Source of the DNA: Fibrobacterota bacterium
Lineage (GTDB): Bacteria; Fibrobacterota; Chitinivibrionia; Chitinivibrionales; Chitinispirillaceae
NCBI GenBank assembly: GCA_023436205.1
Contig: JAEZKC010000102.1
Coordinates: 8,750-72,749, forward strand
Reading direction: 5' to 3'
DNA: 64,000 bases
Positions 1 through 7,740 of the stretch are shown here, piece after piece. The translations under genes and the position numbers were made by a program. Position 1 is the stretch's first letter. Each line of letters opens with the position of its first letter. Under the pieces are notes generated by a model, which had not been told where the DNA came from, did not search any database, and worked only from the letters and a program-made list of their open reading frames with translations.

Positions 1-2
1 GC

Positions 3-455
3 GTCTGCCGCGGGGTCCCAGCAGGATGGGGCGAGCCGGTTTTCCAGAAGCTTGAGGCGATGCTGGCCCAGGCGATGCTTTCCATCCCGGCCACCAAGGG
101 CTTTGAGATAGGATCGGGCTTTGCGGGAGCCACCATGCGCGGATCAGAACACAACGACCCTTTCACCATGAAGCCCTACGGCCTGGGCACGTTGACCAAT
201 AGAAGCGGCGGAGTGCAGGGCGGGATATCAAACGGTGAGCCGGTGTATTTCCGGGTGGCTTTCAAACCCCCGGCAACCATCGCACTTGCACAGAAGACGG
301 TGGACTACCAGGGCAACGAGACGGTGCTTGAGTCAACTGGGCGTCACGATCCCTGCGTGGTACCTCGGGCGGTTCCTGTTGTGGAGGCGATGGCTGCGCT
401 TGTGCTGGGAGACATGGCGATGGCGCAGCTTGCGAGGGAAGGAAGCAAGTATTAG
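3..455 (+). CDS. aroC: Chorismate synthase, C-terminal part (5' end outside the window)
   Basis: Chorismate synthase makes chorismate from EPSP, the last common step of aromatic amino-acid synthesis, and needs reduced FMN. The frame is open to the left edge, so only about 150 C-terminal residues are seen. Diagnostic blocks are CRGVPAGWGEPVF, IGSGFAGATMRGSEHND, TNRSGGVQGGISNG and GRHDPCVVPRAVP, in the expected order. The protein ends shortly after, as normal family members do, so the gene looks intact. It is a host housekeeping gene and marks the chromosome side of the prophage's left end. Confidence 0.96.
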   Translation, partial: VCRGVPAGWGEPVFQKLEAMLAQAMLSIPATKGFEIGSGFAGATMRGSEHNDPFTMKPYGLGTLTNRSGGVQGGISNGEPVYFRVAFKPPATIALAQKTVDYQGNETVLESTGRHDPCVVPRAVPVVEAMAALVLGDMAMAQLAREGSKY

Positions 456-470
456 TGAATTGTTGAATGA

Positions 471-702
471 TGATTGATGATTGTTGATTGGAAGAGTAGA
501 AGGGGTGGCGTTTGGTATTGATGCTGCCCCGTTTCACTTCTGATGCCACGTTCCGCTCATGCAGAGCGTAGGTCCGCCGGAGTCAAAAGGGAATTGTTAA
601 TTTTTGATTGATGATTGTTGATTGGGAAGAGAGTGAGAACGGGACTACAATATTGCCACGCCGCCACGCTCCGCTCATGCAGAGCGTAGGTCCGCCGGAG
701 TC
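471..702. repeat. Two-unit intergenic direct repeat with internal hairpin
   Basis: Two related units lie head to tail, 471-584 and 605-702. Each begins with the same 21-bp GATT-rich stretch (471-491 and 605-625). Each ends with a 39-bp block (546-584 and 664-702) that differs at one base. Inside each block CGCTC-ATGCA-GAGCG can form a short hairpin. No coding potential is evident. It looks like a dispersed genomic repeat element of the host (REP-like), an inference from structure only. Confidence 0.7.
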
Positions 703-1008
703 GAAGCATAATCCCCTACTCTTTTATGTTAACGGCGAAGACGCCTTATAGGTCACCAGCACCCTTCCTCGCACACAAGCACCATCAAAGACAGGCATCA
801 GAGTCTGTCAACCACGACAAGGAACAGAAATTCCCCACCTGTCATATAACATAATCGCATAGAGTAAGCTGCCGATAACTGTTGATCGACTGATAGAAAG
901 CACTAGCCATTTTGTTCAGATCATATTTGCTCACATATTTCGTAATAATAATATAATGCTTCTTGAGCAGCTTTGAGAGTTTGTATATACTATATTCTTT
1001 AATGATCA
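703..1008. other. AT-rich spacer, no gene recognised
   Basis: Host-side intergenic DNA between the repeat pair and the left attachment core. From about 840 it becomes strongly AT-rich. A 60-codon frame on the minus strand (842-1024, GTG start inside the attachment core) has no good ribosome-binding site or recognisable motif, so it is not called as a gene. No tRNA 3' half is visible here. Confidence 0.5.
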
Positions 1009-1023
1009 ACTGATTACGAATCA
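1009..1023. other. Left prophage attachment core (attL)
   Basis: The 15-bp sequence ACTGATTACGAATCA is repeated exactly at 49143-49157. It lies 180 bp beyond the stop codon of the integrase gene, the usual place for attP-derived DNA. In the right copy the same bases are the anticodon stem-loop of a tRNA-Thr-like gene, a common target for tyrosine recombinases. The left copy is not in a tRNA context. Core identity is seen; its function is inferred. Confidence 0.65.
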
Positions 1024-1082
1024 CATTACCTATTTTTGCAACGTGTTGATATTCAAAGAGTTACACAATTTACAAAAATAAA

Positions 1083-1102
1083 AGTCATACTTTCAAGTCA
1101 TA
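1083..1102. promoter_or_regulatory. Candidate integrase arm-type sites, left
   Basis: AGTCATA occurs twice (1083-1089 and 1096-1102) between the left core and the integrase gene. The longer AGTCATACTTT at 1083-1093 recurs exactly at 49011-49021 just inside the right core. Repeats shared by both prophage ends and flanking the core are what arm-type integrase or excisionase sites look like. Confidence 0.5.
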
Positions 1103-1202
1103 AACAACCGGCGATTTTTACGGAAATGAAACCTGTTTTGCAGCCGTTATTACGGGCCACAGCACAGGTTTTAATCAAATAACGCACGCAGGAAGCGTTA
1201 AA

Positions 1203-2378
1203 TCAGGATGCCAGAGAGAGGAGGCGCTCTTTGCGCTGGTCAAGTACAAGTTCCGCATCACGGTGGTAGTATCTCCACAGGGTGCGTTCGGTGTACTGGA
1301 TGCCCAGGGATTTAATCTGCTGGGGAGTGTAACCAGCATTGAGCATCGAGGTGAGGGCGACGTGCTTGAGGTCGTGGATCTTGAAATCTGCGATTGCGGG
1401 ATCTGCATTACGCAGGAGCGTATTCCAGTGACGTTTGGGATCACCCATCGGTTCCCAGGATGCCCGGCGGATCATATCCCAGTTGCGGGGATTCCATCCG
1501 TAGTTCCGGATATGCTCCTGGTCCTCATTCGACCAGATCAGCCTGGGAAAGAGCAGTGGGCAATCTGGAGGGAGTGCCTGTGCGTAGCGGATGAGGTCCT
1601 CATCGATTTCGATAAGGGTAGTGGGTTTGGGAATTTCATTACCGGTTTTCATGGGAGTGTAGCGGACCCATGGTTTACTCATGTCAAGTCTGGTACGGGG
1701 CAGGTGCAGCAGATCCTGCTTGCGCCCGGGGTTGCGCTCTGCAAAATACACAAACCAGTACAGGTGCGATGCGTGATCGATCATCACCTTCTCAAGCCGG
1801 TCCCGTTCATCACCGACAAACACCCGGTCACGCTCCACCTCTTTGCGAAGAGGGATGCGGATCCGCAGGGGCATCCTGTCGATGAGACCATCTTCAAGAG
1901 CGGTCATGAGTATCATTTTGATCACTGACTTATACCGATTAACCGTCGCCAGAGCGCGCAGCCGTTTGGTGGTGCGGGATTTGGTTGTCTCGAGCAGGTT
2001 AATGTACTCGAGATATTTCGGGACAAAGAGTTCCATCGGAGTAGCCCCGAAATCCTCCAGCACCCGCTTGAACATTTCCGGCATCGATGCATCACCGGCG
2101 GTCTTTATCCGGTATTTCAGCAACTGTGCGAATGTGCCTTGTTCCTGTTCTGTCAAAGATCGGGTTTTGCTGACCTGGTCACGGAGTTCCTTGAGCTTCT
2201 GAGCCCTGAGGAGTTTGAGGTCACTCACTCCCCTGGGACGCTCCTCCGGAAGCAGCTCGGCGGTGTCGATTGTCCGCCGGAGCTGCTTTTTCCCGTCTAC
2301 CCGGTCGCGGAATCGTTCAGGGACGTTATAGACGATATCGAATACATAGGTCCCGTTGGATCGCCGTTCAAAGTTCAT
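1203..2378 (-). CDS. int: Tyrosine recombinase (phage integrase)
   Basis: Site-specific recombinase of about 391 residues that should integrate and excise the prophage. The start at 2378 is chosen because CAGGAGGTGG lies just upstream; the frame is open further but without phage-like sequence. The C-terminal catalytic domain shows a first-Arg region (ERNPGRKQDLLHL), a second box HDLKH near residues 335-339, and a terminal Tyr in RYYHRDAE near residue 371. The second box normally reads HxxR; here the Arg is Lys. Transcribed leftward toward the attachment core, it closes the left end of the prophage. Confidence 0.9.
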   Translation of the reverse strand: MNFERRSNGTYVFDIVYNVPERFRDRVDGKKQLRRTIDTAELLPEERPRGVSDLKLLRAQKLKELRDQVSKTRSLTEQEQGTFAQLLKYRIKTAGDASMPEMFKRVLEDFGATPMELFVPKYLEYINLLETTKSRTTKRLRALATVNRYKSVIKMILMTALEDGLIDRMPLRIRIPLRKEVERDRVFVGDERDRLEKVMIDHASHLYWFVYFAERNPGRKQDLLHLPRTRLDMSKPWVRYTPMKTGNEIPKPTTLIEIDEDLIRYAQALPPDCPLLFPRLIWSNEDQEHIRNYGWNPRNWDMIRRASWEPMGDPKRHWNTLLRNADPAIADFKIHDLKHVALTSMLNAGYTPQQIKSLGIQYTERTLWRYYHRDAELVLDQRKERLLSLAS

Positions 2379-2418
2379 CTCCACCTCCTGAAGGAAGCGG
2401 AGCCGCAAGGGAAATATA

Positions 2419-3165
2419 TTAGGTACACGGTGTCTCCTGCAATTTGAATTCCACAACCCAGACCCAGGGGTTTGCATCCCAACCGAAACCGCGCTTGGCG
2501 TTGATGTGGTCCCAGAGTCCGGAAAAGTTTTCTCTGGCTGATATGTGCCCATATACATCTGTGAATACACCATCACCACCATCAAGCGATTCTTCGAACC
2601 CCTCAGCAACAGCATCTTCCTCACTGATACTCTGCACACGCTCCACCCGCACATTGACAAGCTCAAGGGTGATGCGGGAAGCCCATCGGGGCATGTGGAT
2701 TGAGGGGCGCACCCTGCAGGGGGATTCGCCAGGCTTCCACTTGTATTGACTTTGAACGCCGAAATGCTTTCTGGCATCCTCAATTGATTGATTTAGTAAT
2801 CGTTCAAACTGATCGCTTGGGACCCGTAGCCAATCTTTTCTGTAAAAGCTATCTGCCAGGTAGTCGATTGCAAGCAGGTTTGCACCCCAAGCCCAGGCAC
2901 CTACACGCCAATTCTCCCGCACCCAAAGCCGGTCGCCTGGTGTTCCGTAGGGGCAAGCTGATTGCGTAGCATGGCCGATTACAACAGGCATAGTGTCACC
3001 ACTACATGCTGCACCCCACTTGAACAACCATAGACCGTTTTGATACTCAGGCTGCGGATTAATCACCCGTCGTGTCTGCGTCTTGCGTCCGTCCAGTGTG
3101 GCGCGGACCATCGGCGCACTAAATAGTATCGGTATCTCTTTCATCTGATCGCCAGTCATTGCCAT
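2419..3165 (-). CDS. Phage ASCH-like protein
   Basis: A 248-residue protein of a family common in tailed-phage early regions. Family marks seen are ILFSAPMVRATLDGRKTQTRR near the N-terminus, GDRLWVRE in the middle, then SIHMPRWASRITLE, and WDANPWVWVVEF at the C-terminus. The fold belongs with ASCH/PUA-like RNA- or modified-base-binding domains; the substrate is unknown. The start at 3165 has AGGAGG six bases upstream. It overlaps the preceding gene by 47 bases, in line with one leftward operon. Confidence 0.8.
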   Translation of the reverse strand: MAMTGDQMKEIPILFSAPMVRATLDGRKTQTRRVINPQPEYQNGLWLFKWGAACSGDTMPVVIGHATQSACPYGTPGDRLWVRENWRVGAWAWGANLLAIDYLADSFYRKDWLRVPSDQFERLLNQSIEDARKHFGVQSQYKWKPGESPCRVRPSIHMPRWASRITLELVNVRVERVQSISEEDAVAEGFEESLDGGDGVFTDVYGHISARENFSGLWDHINAKRGFGWDANPWVWVVEFKLQETPCT

Positions 3166-3460
3166 TGCGGGCCTCCTGTTTTGGCAGTTCTGAATGCTGT
3201 ATTACCCAATCGGTTATTTCATCGCCATTTTTATATTGTTCGTACAGGTCATTATCATACTCTCTTAAGTCCTCAATATCTGCAGGGTGAGCCAATGGGC
3301 AATCAAACACATAACAGCACCCGGGTTCTTGTTTTTCTTTGGATCTGGATTTACAGCCATAACCACCATTTTGATTTGTTTTAGATGTAAACAGCCCACA
3401 TTCCTGCGCAAGAGAATCGATGTGGATTAATTGATGAGGCATTTTAACATAGGCCATCAT
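3119..3460 (-). CDS. Cys-containing phage protein, unknown
   Basis: A 113-residue protein not recognised as a family. Cysteines occur as CGLF, GYGCKSRS, GCCYVFDC. The first ATG overlaps the stop of the upstream gene (ATGA) and has GGGGGAG just before it, so translation is probably coupled. Its 3' end overlaps the ASCH-like gene. Possibly a small metal-binding early protein. Confidence 0.6.
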   Translation of the reverse strand: MMAYVKMPHQLIHIDSLAQECGLFTSKTNQNGGYGCKSRSKEKQEPGCCYVFDCPLAHPADIEDLREYDNDLYEQYKNGDEITDWVIQHSELPKQEARNGNDWRSDERDTDTI

Positions 3461-3798
3461 CTCTCCCCCTTGCAGTATGCGGTGAGCTTGTCGATGTGGT
3501 TACTGGGTGTATCAAAGTAACCGTATAGTGCGAAACAGAGTTCGTAGTGGGTACATTTGCTACTCTTTACCTTGCAACCCCAGCATACTTGTACCATCTC
3601 CCGCACATCCTCCAACCGGATCGCCAGCGGGTGGGCGGTGTTCCAAGCGACTTCGGCTTCTTCTGGAGTGTCGTAAAAAAGTGGAGCCTGAACCTTAGCC
3701 CCACACTTTGAGCAATTAACCATGTACCCGCTCGTTGATTTTGCATCTGGAAATGTTTTCCTTAACTTTGATAAATCGCACGAATCTGTCCTCTTCAT
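3457..3798 (-). CDS. Zinc-ribbon protein, Lar-like
   Basis: 113 residues. The N-terminal half carries VNCSKCGAKVQAP followed by EEAEVAWN, the layout of Lar-type restriction-alleviation proteins and related phage zinc ribbons (two-Cys knuckle, then an acidic helix ending in WN). A second set, CWGCKVKSSKCTHYELCF, looks like another metal site and is not typical of Lar. The 5' end overlaps the upstream gene by about 80 bases. Role in protecting phage DNA is a family-based guess. Confidence 0.6.
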   Translation of the reverse strand: MKRTDSCDLSKLRKTFPDAKSTSGYMVNCSKCGAKVQAPLFYDTPEEAEVAWNTAHPLAIRLEDVREMVQVCWGCKVKSSKCTHYELCFALYGYFDTPSNHIDKLTAYCKGER

Positions 3799-3877
3799 AA
3801 ACTTCGGCCTCGAAAAACTTCAGATGTACGGTCTTTTCGTTAGACAGGTTTTCGGAGCATTTTATTTTAAATGGCAT
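3716..3877 (-). CDS. Small phage protein, unknown
   Basis: 53 residues starting MPFKIKC, chosen because AGGAGG lies six bases upstream of this ATG. No motif is recognised; it is charged and aromatic-poor. It overlaps the zinc-ribbon gene by 83 bases in another frame, so one of the two starts may be wrong. Confidence 0.45.
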   Translation of the reverse strand: MPFKIKCSENLSNEKTVHLKFFEAEVYEEDRFVRFIKVKENISRCKINERVHG

Positions 3878-3887
3878 CGGTAGCCTC

Positions 3888-4298
3888 CTATTTCTGTTCA
3901 GCGATAAAATCACACTCTTCACCACTGATCGGACAGAATGTTGGTATTTCTTCTGGTAGTTGAATCGAGATTATAAATGAGCATGGTGCAAGTAGACATT
4001 CAGTATGAGCACAGTCATTGCAGCTGTACACAACCCTCCCCATCAGCTCCATGCTCTCCTCCAGATCTTTCTTGAGGCGTGCGTTCTCACTGATCAAATC
4101 AGCCATTTGTTTGTCGTCACCATCGGCGGCCTCCTGTTCTTCACACCCGAACTTCTGACCACACCAACAGCATTCATCTTGATTCCACGAATGGTTGCAA
4201 TGGTGACCACATGGCCTTTTTGAGTTTGGGCATTCGTTTTTTGGCAACCCTTCTTCACACGACGTACATATTTCATCTAAAACCTGTTTATCACTCAT
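3888..4298 (-). CDS. Cys-rich protein with coiled-coil segment
   Basis: 136 residues with three cysteine clusters: CTSCEEG, then a C/H-rich stretch (CGHHCNHSW, CCWCGQKFGC), then CNDC/CLLAPC/CPISGEEC near the C-terminus. Between clusters two and three is a short predicted coiled coil (MADLISENARLKKDLEESM). Similar zinc-binding proteins are frequent in phage early operons but no function is known. Its ATG overlaps the upstream stop (ATGA). Confidence 0.65.
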   Translation of the reverse strand: MSDKQVLDEICTSCEEGLPKNECPNSKRPCGHHCNHSWNQDECCWCGQKFGCEEQEAADGDDKQMADLISENARLKKDLEESMELMGRVVYSCNDCAHTECLLAPCSFIISIQLPEEIPTFCPISGEECDFIAEQK

Positions 4299-4498
4299 TT
4301 TGACCTTCTCCCCTTCAAAAGCCTCTTCACCACCCTATACAACCCAAAAGGCGGCAGTAGTAAAACACAAACGATAATTACCGGCCAATCTCTCATATCG
4401 TACCAGTAAAGCCTCCACATAACAAAACTGTTGTTCTCTTTGCGGAAAAGCCCTATTCCAAACCCAACATAAACACCTGCCAGAATCCACCAGATCAT
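4295..4498 (-). CDS. Small membrane protein
   Basis: 67 residues with two hydrophobic segments, about residues 2-18 and 38-55, separated by a charged aromatic loop, and a basic tail (KRLLKGRRSK). Start overlaps the stop of the next small gene as ATGA. No family recognised. Confidence 0.6.
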   Translation of the reverse strand: MIWWILAGVYVGFGIGLFRKENNSFVMWRLYWYDMRDWPVIIVCVLLLPPFGLYRVVKRLLKGRRSK

Positions 4499-4650
4499 TG
4501 CCTGCCCCTTTTCCAGGAATTAAATAGCTCACGCTGCCGAGTATCATCATGCCTGGTAAGGATCACCATTGCCCACGCGATGAGCAATCCGGCAGCAAAC
4601 ACAACAGCAGTAATGATATATGCAGTTAAAGACAGTAGAAACCCCATCAT
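4495..4650 (-). CDS. Small single-pass membrane protein
   Basis: 51 residues, MMGFLLSLTAYIIT at the N-terminus, one long hydrophobic helix to about residue 31, then a polar basic tail (TRHDDTRQRELFNSWKRGRQ). GAGGAGG immediately precedes the double ATG, and both ends overlap neighbours by four bases (ATGA type), which strongly supports real translation. With the next gene downstream it may form a membrane pair. Confidence 0.65.
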   Translation of the reverse strand: MMGFLLSLTAYIITAVVFAAGLLIAWAMVILTRHDDTRQRELFNSWKRGRQ

Positions 4651-4919
4651 ACCTCCTCGTTAAACTTGCGCAATGCAACCCGCATTTTCCTCAGAGCACT
4701 GTGCAGTGTTCGTAAAACAGTCTGGCGATCGACCCCCAGCTTTTCAGCGATCTGGTCCATGGTGGCGAACTCGGCAGAGAGCGTGTTTTGAGCACGCTTT
4801 ACCGAAGGCTTACGCGGGGCTCTGTCTTCAGGTTCGGTAGACGGATAGGTCTTATCGATCCGAAGATGGGCCCGATATTGCATGGCCAGAAGCCGCTGAT
4901 GCTGGGAGTCGGAGATCAT
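4647..4919 (-). CDS. Sigma-region-4-like HTH protein
   Basis: 90 residues. The C-terminal half, FATMDQIAEKLGVDRQTV followed by LRTLHSALRKMR, is a helix-turn-helix of the sigma-70 region 4 type. No region 2 is present, so it is not a complete sigma factor. It could be a small transcription regulator or anti-sigma-like factor of the phage. It is translationally coupled to the downstream membrane protein genes. Confidence 0.6.
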   Translation of the reverse strand: MISDSQHQRLLAMQYRAHLRIDKTYPSTEPEDRAPRKPSVKRAQNTLSAEFATMDQIAEKLGVDRQTVLRTLHSALRKMRVALRKFNEEV

Positions 4920-4922
4920 TTC

Positions 4923-5594
4923 TTAATCATCTCCCTCATACCATTCAGTGCGAACTGATTCAGGGTCTTTTTCGATGATTGTACCGGCTGCATAGATGCG
5001 GAAAAGAAAAGCTTCTATACCGTAAAGTCCACCCATAAATTTATGTTCCTGGAGCTGCAGATCTTCAGCCCTGGCGATTGCTATTGTTCCAGAGTTATTA
5101 ATAAGCAAGCTGTACTTGCATTTGTATTTACTTTTTCCATACTCATCATCAAAGTGAACCCAATATGACGAACTCGGATATCCCGGTTCATCACAGAAGA
5201 ATGATATCTCTCCCGGCTTCTCATCGAGTTCGCCAATAGCTCTTTCGATCAGCTCCGACAACTTCATCTGCTTAGGAAAATCTCCAGATAATAGCTTCGT
5301 CATATCAGCTTTCATCTTTTCAAAGCCTATAGTCGTAAGCTGGGCATTAAGAACATCCCGGACCATCTGCAGAATAGTGTGGTTGTACTCTGCGATGTTC
5401 AACTGCTTGAGGTCTATCTTGATTGCTTCTTTAACAGCCAGTTCAATATTCTTTCGAAAATCGCTGTTGTAGGATATAACACGGTGTATTGCCTGATCGA
5501 TCGCCATCATAAGTTGCGTGTTAATTGACTCTTTGATTTTTCCGCTCGCTTCCAGCTCTTCAAACTGCTCCTGTACAACCTTTGCCAAATCCAT
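4923..5594 (-). CDS. Phage protein, unknown
   Basis: 223 residues, not recognised. The N-terminal half is helical and charged (MDLAKVVQEQFEELEAS and on). The C-terminal half is beta-rich with aromatic residues (SYWVHFDDEYG, YSLLINNSGTIAIARAEDL). Sits in the early operon three bases upstream of the sigma-like gene. Confidence 0.6.
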   Translation of the reverse strand: MDLAKVVQEQFEELEASGKIKESINTQLMMAIDQAIHRVISYNSDFRKNIELAVKEAIKIDLKQLNIAEYNHTILQMVRDVLNAQLTTIGFEKMKADMTKLLSGDFPKQMKLSELIERAIGELDEKPGEISFFCDEPGYPSSSYWVHFDDEYGKSKYKCKYSLLINNSGTIAIARAEDLQLQEHKFMGGLYGIEAFLFRIYAAGTIIEKDPESVRTEWYEGDD

Positions 5595-5622
5595 ACTATC
5601 TCCTCATTGTTAAAATTGATTG

Positions 5623-6084
5623 TTAGTTACTTTTTGCCTTAACTGGTTTCGGATTTTTGCACCAGGCTTCGGTGCATCCGTGATTGTTTGCGTAATACCG
5701 ACACGATGAGTCAAAACATGCATGCACATCCTGCCAGTACACCTTGCCACTGCCCTTGCATGTTGAGCAATCTATAAATGATCCGTGACCGTGAAAATCC
5801 TCACCTGAACCGTGGCAATTAGAGCAATCCACTATGGAGACGCCACTTTGAAGTGGAGGACTATTTTTCGGCTTACCATCGCAAGTTGTTTCGGGCATTT
5901 TTGCCCCGGTTAACATATCAAGCCCACACATCAGAAGCAGCTGGTTCTGCTCGTTATCATCATGTGATGAGATCAGAACGACCCCGCCATCTGTTGGATC
6001 ATAGATAAGAGAAATACCGATCCACTTTTCCGGCATCTCACCCTTCAGACACAAATTCTCATTCTGCCGCAATGTAACACCCAT
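5623..6084 (-). CDS. DnaJ-type zinc-finger protein
   Basis: 153 residues. The C-terminal half has CSNCHGSG and CSTCKGSG, the CxxCxGxG repeats of the DnaJ cysteine-rich domain, followed by further Cys residues (HACFDSSCRYY, CTEAWC). There is no J domain. Likely a zinc-binding adaptor; function unknown. AAAAGGAG precedes the ATG, which overlaps the previous stop as TAATG. Confidence 0.65.
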   Translation of the reverse strand: MGVTLRQNENLCLKGEMPEKWIGISLIYDPTDGGVVLISSHDDNEQNQLLLMCGLDMLTGAKMPETTCDGKPKNSPPLQSGVSIVDCSNCHGSGEDFHGHGSFIDCSTCKGSGKVYWQDVHACFDSSCRYYANNHGCTEAWCKNPKPVKAKSN

Positions 6085-6323
6085 TATGCACTCCTTTTCT
6101 TAGTCCGGTACCGGACCACTTTGAAACAGAGGACATCACGCATGCGGACCGGCCGCATTTCACGCACATGCCCGATATCGTAATCGGTACCGACTGGTAT
6201 CGCTACCGTTTTGAGAATCCCTCTCATGCGTACACGCAGAATCATCTCCCTGGGCAACCATCTCCGGAAAAAGAAATGAAGGTAACTGCGATATACTATT
6301 CTGACTCTTTTGATCGGTTTCAC
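6084..6323 (-). CDS. Small basic protein
   Basis: 79 residues starting at GTG (KPIKRVRIVYRS). The start is chosen because GTGA overlaps the stop of the upstream zinc-finger gene and a G-rich ribosome-binding site lies before it. Very Arg-rich (REMILRVRMRG, EMRPVRMRD), compatible with nucleic-acid binding. No family recognised. Confidence 0.5.
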   Translation of the reverse strand: MKPIKRVRIVYRSYLHFFFRRWLPREMILRVRMRGILKTVAIPVGTDYDIGHVREMRPVRMRDVLCFKVVRYRTKKRSA

Positions 6324-6583
6324 TGCTGCCCCCCTGCCTTCTGGTGCTGACAATGCTTTTTACTTTTGCAAACCCAGTCACCTTCAGAACGTTTTTTGTC
6401 GGGACAGATCCCCTTGTCATCACAAAAGACCTGCTTGCTCTTAATTATCCTTTTGCACTCAAGGCACATGGTGTGCTTGTAAACAGGGCTGTGTGCAGGT
6501 GCTTTTCGCGGGCGCATCCAGACACCATCAAATTCGAGGAGTCCACACCGTATGCATTCGGGTACTGCTTTTAGTCCACTCAT
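6320..6583 (-). CDS. Small zinc-binding protein
   Basis: 87 residues with CIRCG, CLECKR, CDDKGICPD and CKSKKHCQH, a run of possible metal ligands. AAGGA precedes the ATG. Unknown function; one of at least five Cys-rich small proteins in this operon. Confidence 0.55.
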   Translation of the reverse strand: MSGLKAVPECIRCGLLEFDGVWMRPRKAPAHSPVYKHTMCLECKRIIKSKQVFCDDKGICPDKKRSEGDWVCKSKKHCQHQKAGGQQ

Positions 6584-6605
6584 CAGAGAATCCTTTGAAT
6601 TGTAT

Positions 6606-7457
6606 TTAGAATAATGAGAGCTGCGGATCTACAACAGCTATCTCAGGCATTTCAGTATGTTGTCTGCCGTCAAGCAGGTCGTTGTTTGGAAAACTTTTTC
6701 CGGTAAAAAAGGAAAGCCCCCCAGCTGCCCACTCGTGCACTTTCCAGGCAGAGGGGCACACCGCCTGACCGGTCTGCAGCTGGTGGTAAATAGAATCTTT
6801 TCTTACACCAGGCACCCATTGTCCCCAGCTTTTAAAAAAGAAAGGAACACCCGCCTTCAGGCACTGATCACGATCGTGGCGGATCCACCAAAGGTGCGCC
6901 GGTCTGGCTTCGGGTCCTGTTTCTCCTCCGGCAATGACACCAATGCGTTTGCCAAGGGAAAGGAAATCAGCAGGGTAGTCGATCAACCCCAGTGCCGGTT
7001 CATGAGAAACCACGTAAGCAGCGGCCGGTATCTCCCGCAACACTGCCCAGCGTTCATCAAAACGATGCTGGTTTCCGGCCGTAATACCAAGGCACACATT
7101 GGGGTAACCGTTGCCCCAGTCCTCCGGGAGATGATGTACAGCGTGATCGATCCGCTTTGTCAGTATGATAAATTTGAGAGAGGAACATTCTTTAATAATG
7201 GCCCACGCCTCATTGCGCCAGGCATCGGCATCAGCGTGGAAGAAATCGCTCCAGCTGCAGGTAAAAACCGTTGTGCCAGGTTTCAGCCGCAGAGGCTTAC
7301 GGAATGTCTGATCAGAAGAACGGACCACTACCGCAGGGTTATGACCATACCGCTCTTTTTCCCGGTACATATAGCAGTTTGCACATTCCTCGGATACTCT
7401 GATGCAACCCTGCCACGGGTTCCATGTTTCGTCTGTCCAGGCTATTCCAGTAGGCAT
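6606..7457 (-). CDS. Gp37/Gp68 family phage protein (DUF5131)
   Basis: 283 residues. The start IAWTDETWNPWQGC followed by VSEECANCYMYRE is the signature of the phage Gp37Gp68 family, along with FTCSWSDFFH, FIILTKR and GVIAGGETG. The Cys cluster and barrel-like motifs suggest a radical-SAM-related fold, but no reaction is established. The C-terminus is exactly QLSLF, which matches the beta sliding clamp-binding consensus. AGGAG precedes the ATG, two bases after the upstream stop. Confidence 0.85.
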   Translation of the reverse strand: MPTGIAWTDETWNPWQGCIRVSEECANCYMYREKERYGHNPAVVVRSSDQTFRKPLRLKPGTTVFTCSWSDFFHADADAWRNEAWAIIKECSSLKFIILTKRIDHAVHHLPEDWGNGYPNVCLGITAGNQHRFDERWAVLREIPAAAYVVSHEPALGLIDYPADFLSLGKRIGVIAGGETGPEARPAHLWWIRHDRDQCLKAGVPFFFKSWGQWVPGVRKDSIYHQLQTGQAVCPSAWKVHEWAAGGLSFFTGKSFPNNDLLDGRQHTEMPEIAVVDPQLSLF

Positions 7458-7458
7458 A

Positions 7459-7740
7459 TCACTTCTCCTGTGGAGCAGGTTTAACGTACGGAGGCAAAAC
7501 TGTCGGGAGCATTCTCTCCCGCATCAGAGCTCCCTCCGGATCTGGTTCATGAACGATCTCACCACCAAAGAGCCCCTTGATGCTGTGAAGTGCTTTGATA
7601 TCATCAACATCAGGAGCGGTTTTTTTCAGCGTGTCAACTTCAGCACGGGAGTACTCGACACCATCTTCAAATATGACGGCGCCAGATTCCTGCACCGTCA
7701 TATTGAGATTGAGGATCCGTGACTTAATCCTCTGTTGCAT
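7459..7740 (-). CDS. Phage protein, unknown
   Basis: 93 residues starting MQQRIKSRI at 7740, with GAGGTGG six bases upstream, inside the 3' end of the ParB-like gene (17-base overlap). Contains GAVIFEDGVEYSRAEVDTL and ends in a Pro-rich tail. No family recognised; probably coupled to the ParB-like gene. Confidence 0.6.
   Translation of the reverse strand: MQQRIKSRILNLNMTVQESGAVIFEDGVEYSRAEVDTLKKTAPDVDDIKALHSIKGLFGGEIVHEPDPEGALMRERMLPTVLPPYVKPAPQEK

Noticed and set aside
842..1024. 60-codon leftward frame beginning inside the left attachment core
   Set aside because: GTG start with no good ribosome-binding site, AT-rich, no motif; most likely a by-product of AT-rich DNA.
1263..1928. 221-codon rightward frame
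   Set aside because: Lies entirely opposite the integrase coding sequence, which has clear catalytic motifs.
2379..2783. Upstream extension of the integrase frame
   Set aside because: The added residues overlap the ASCH-like gene and look non-biological; the start at 2378 has a strong ribosome-binding site.
6657..7484. 275-codon rightward frame
   Set aside because: Antisense to the Gp37/Gp68-family gene, which has recognisable family motifs and operon context.
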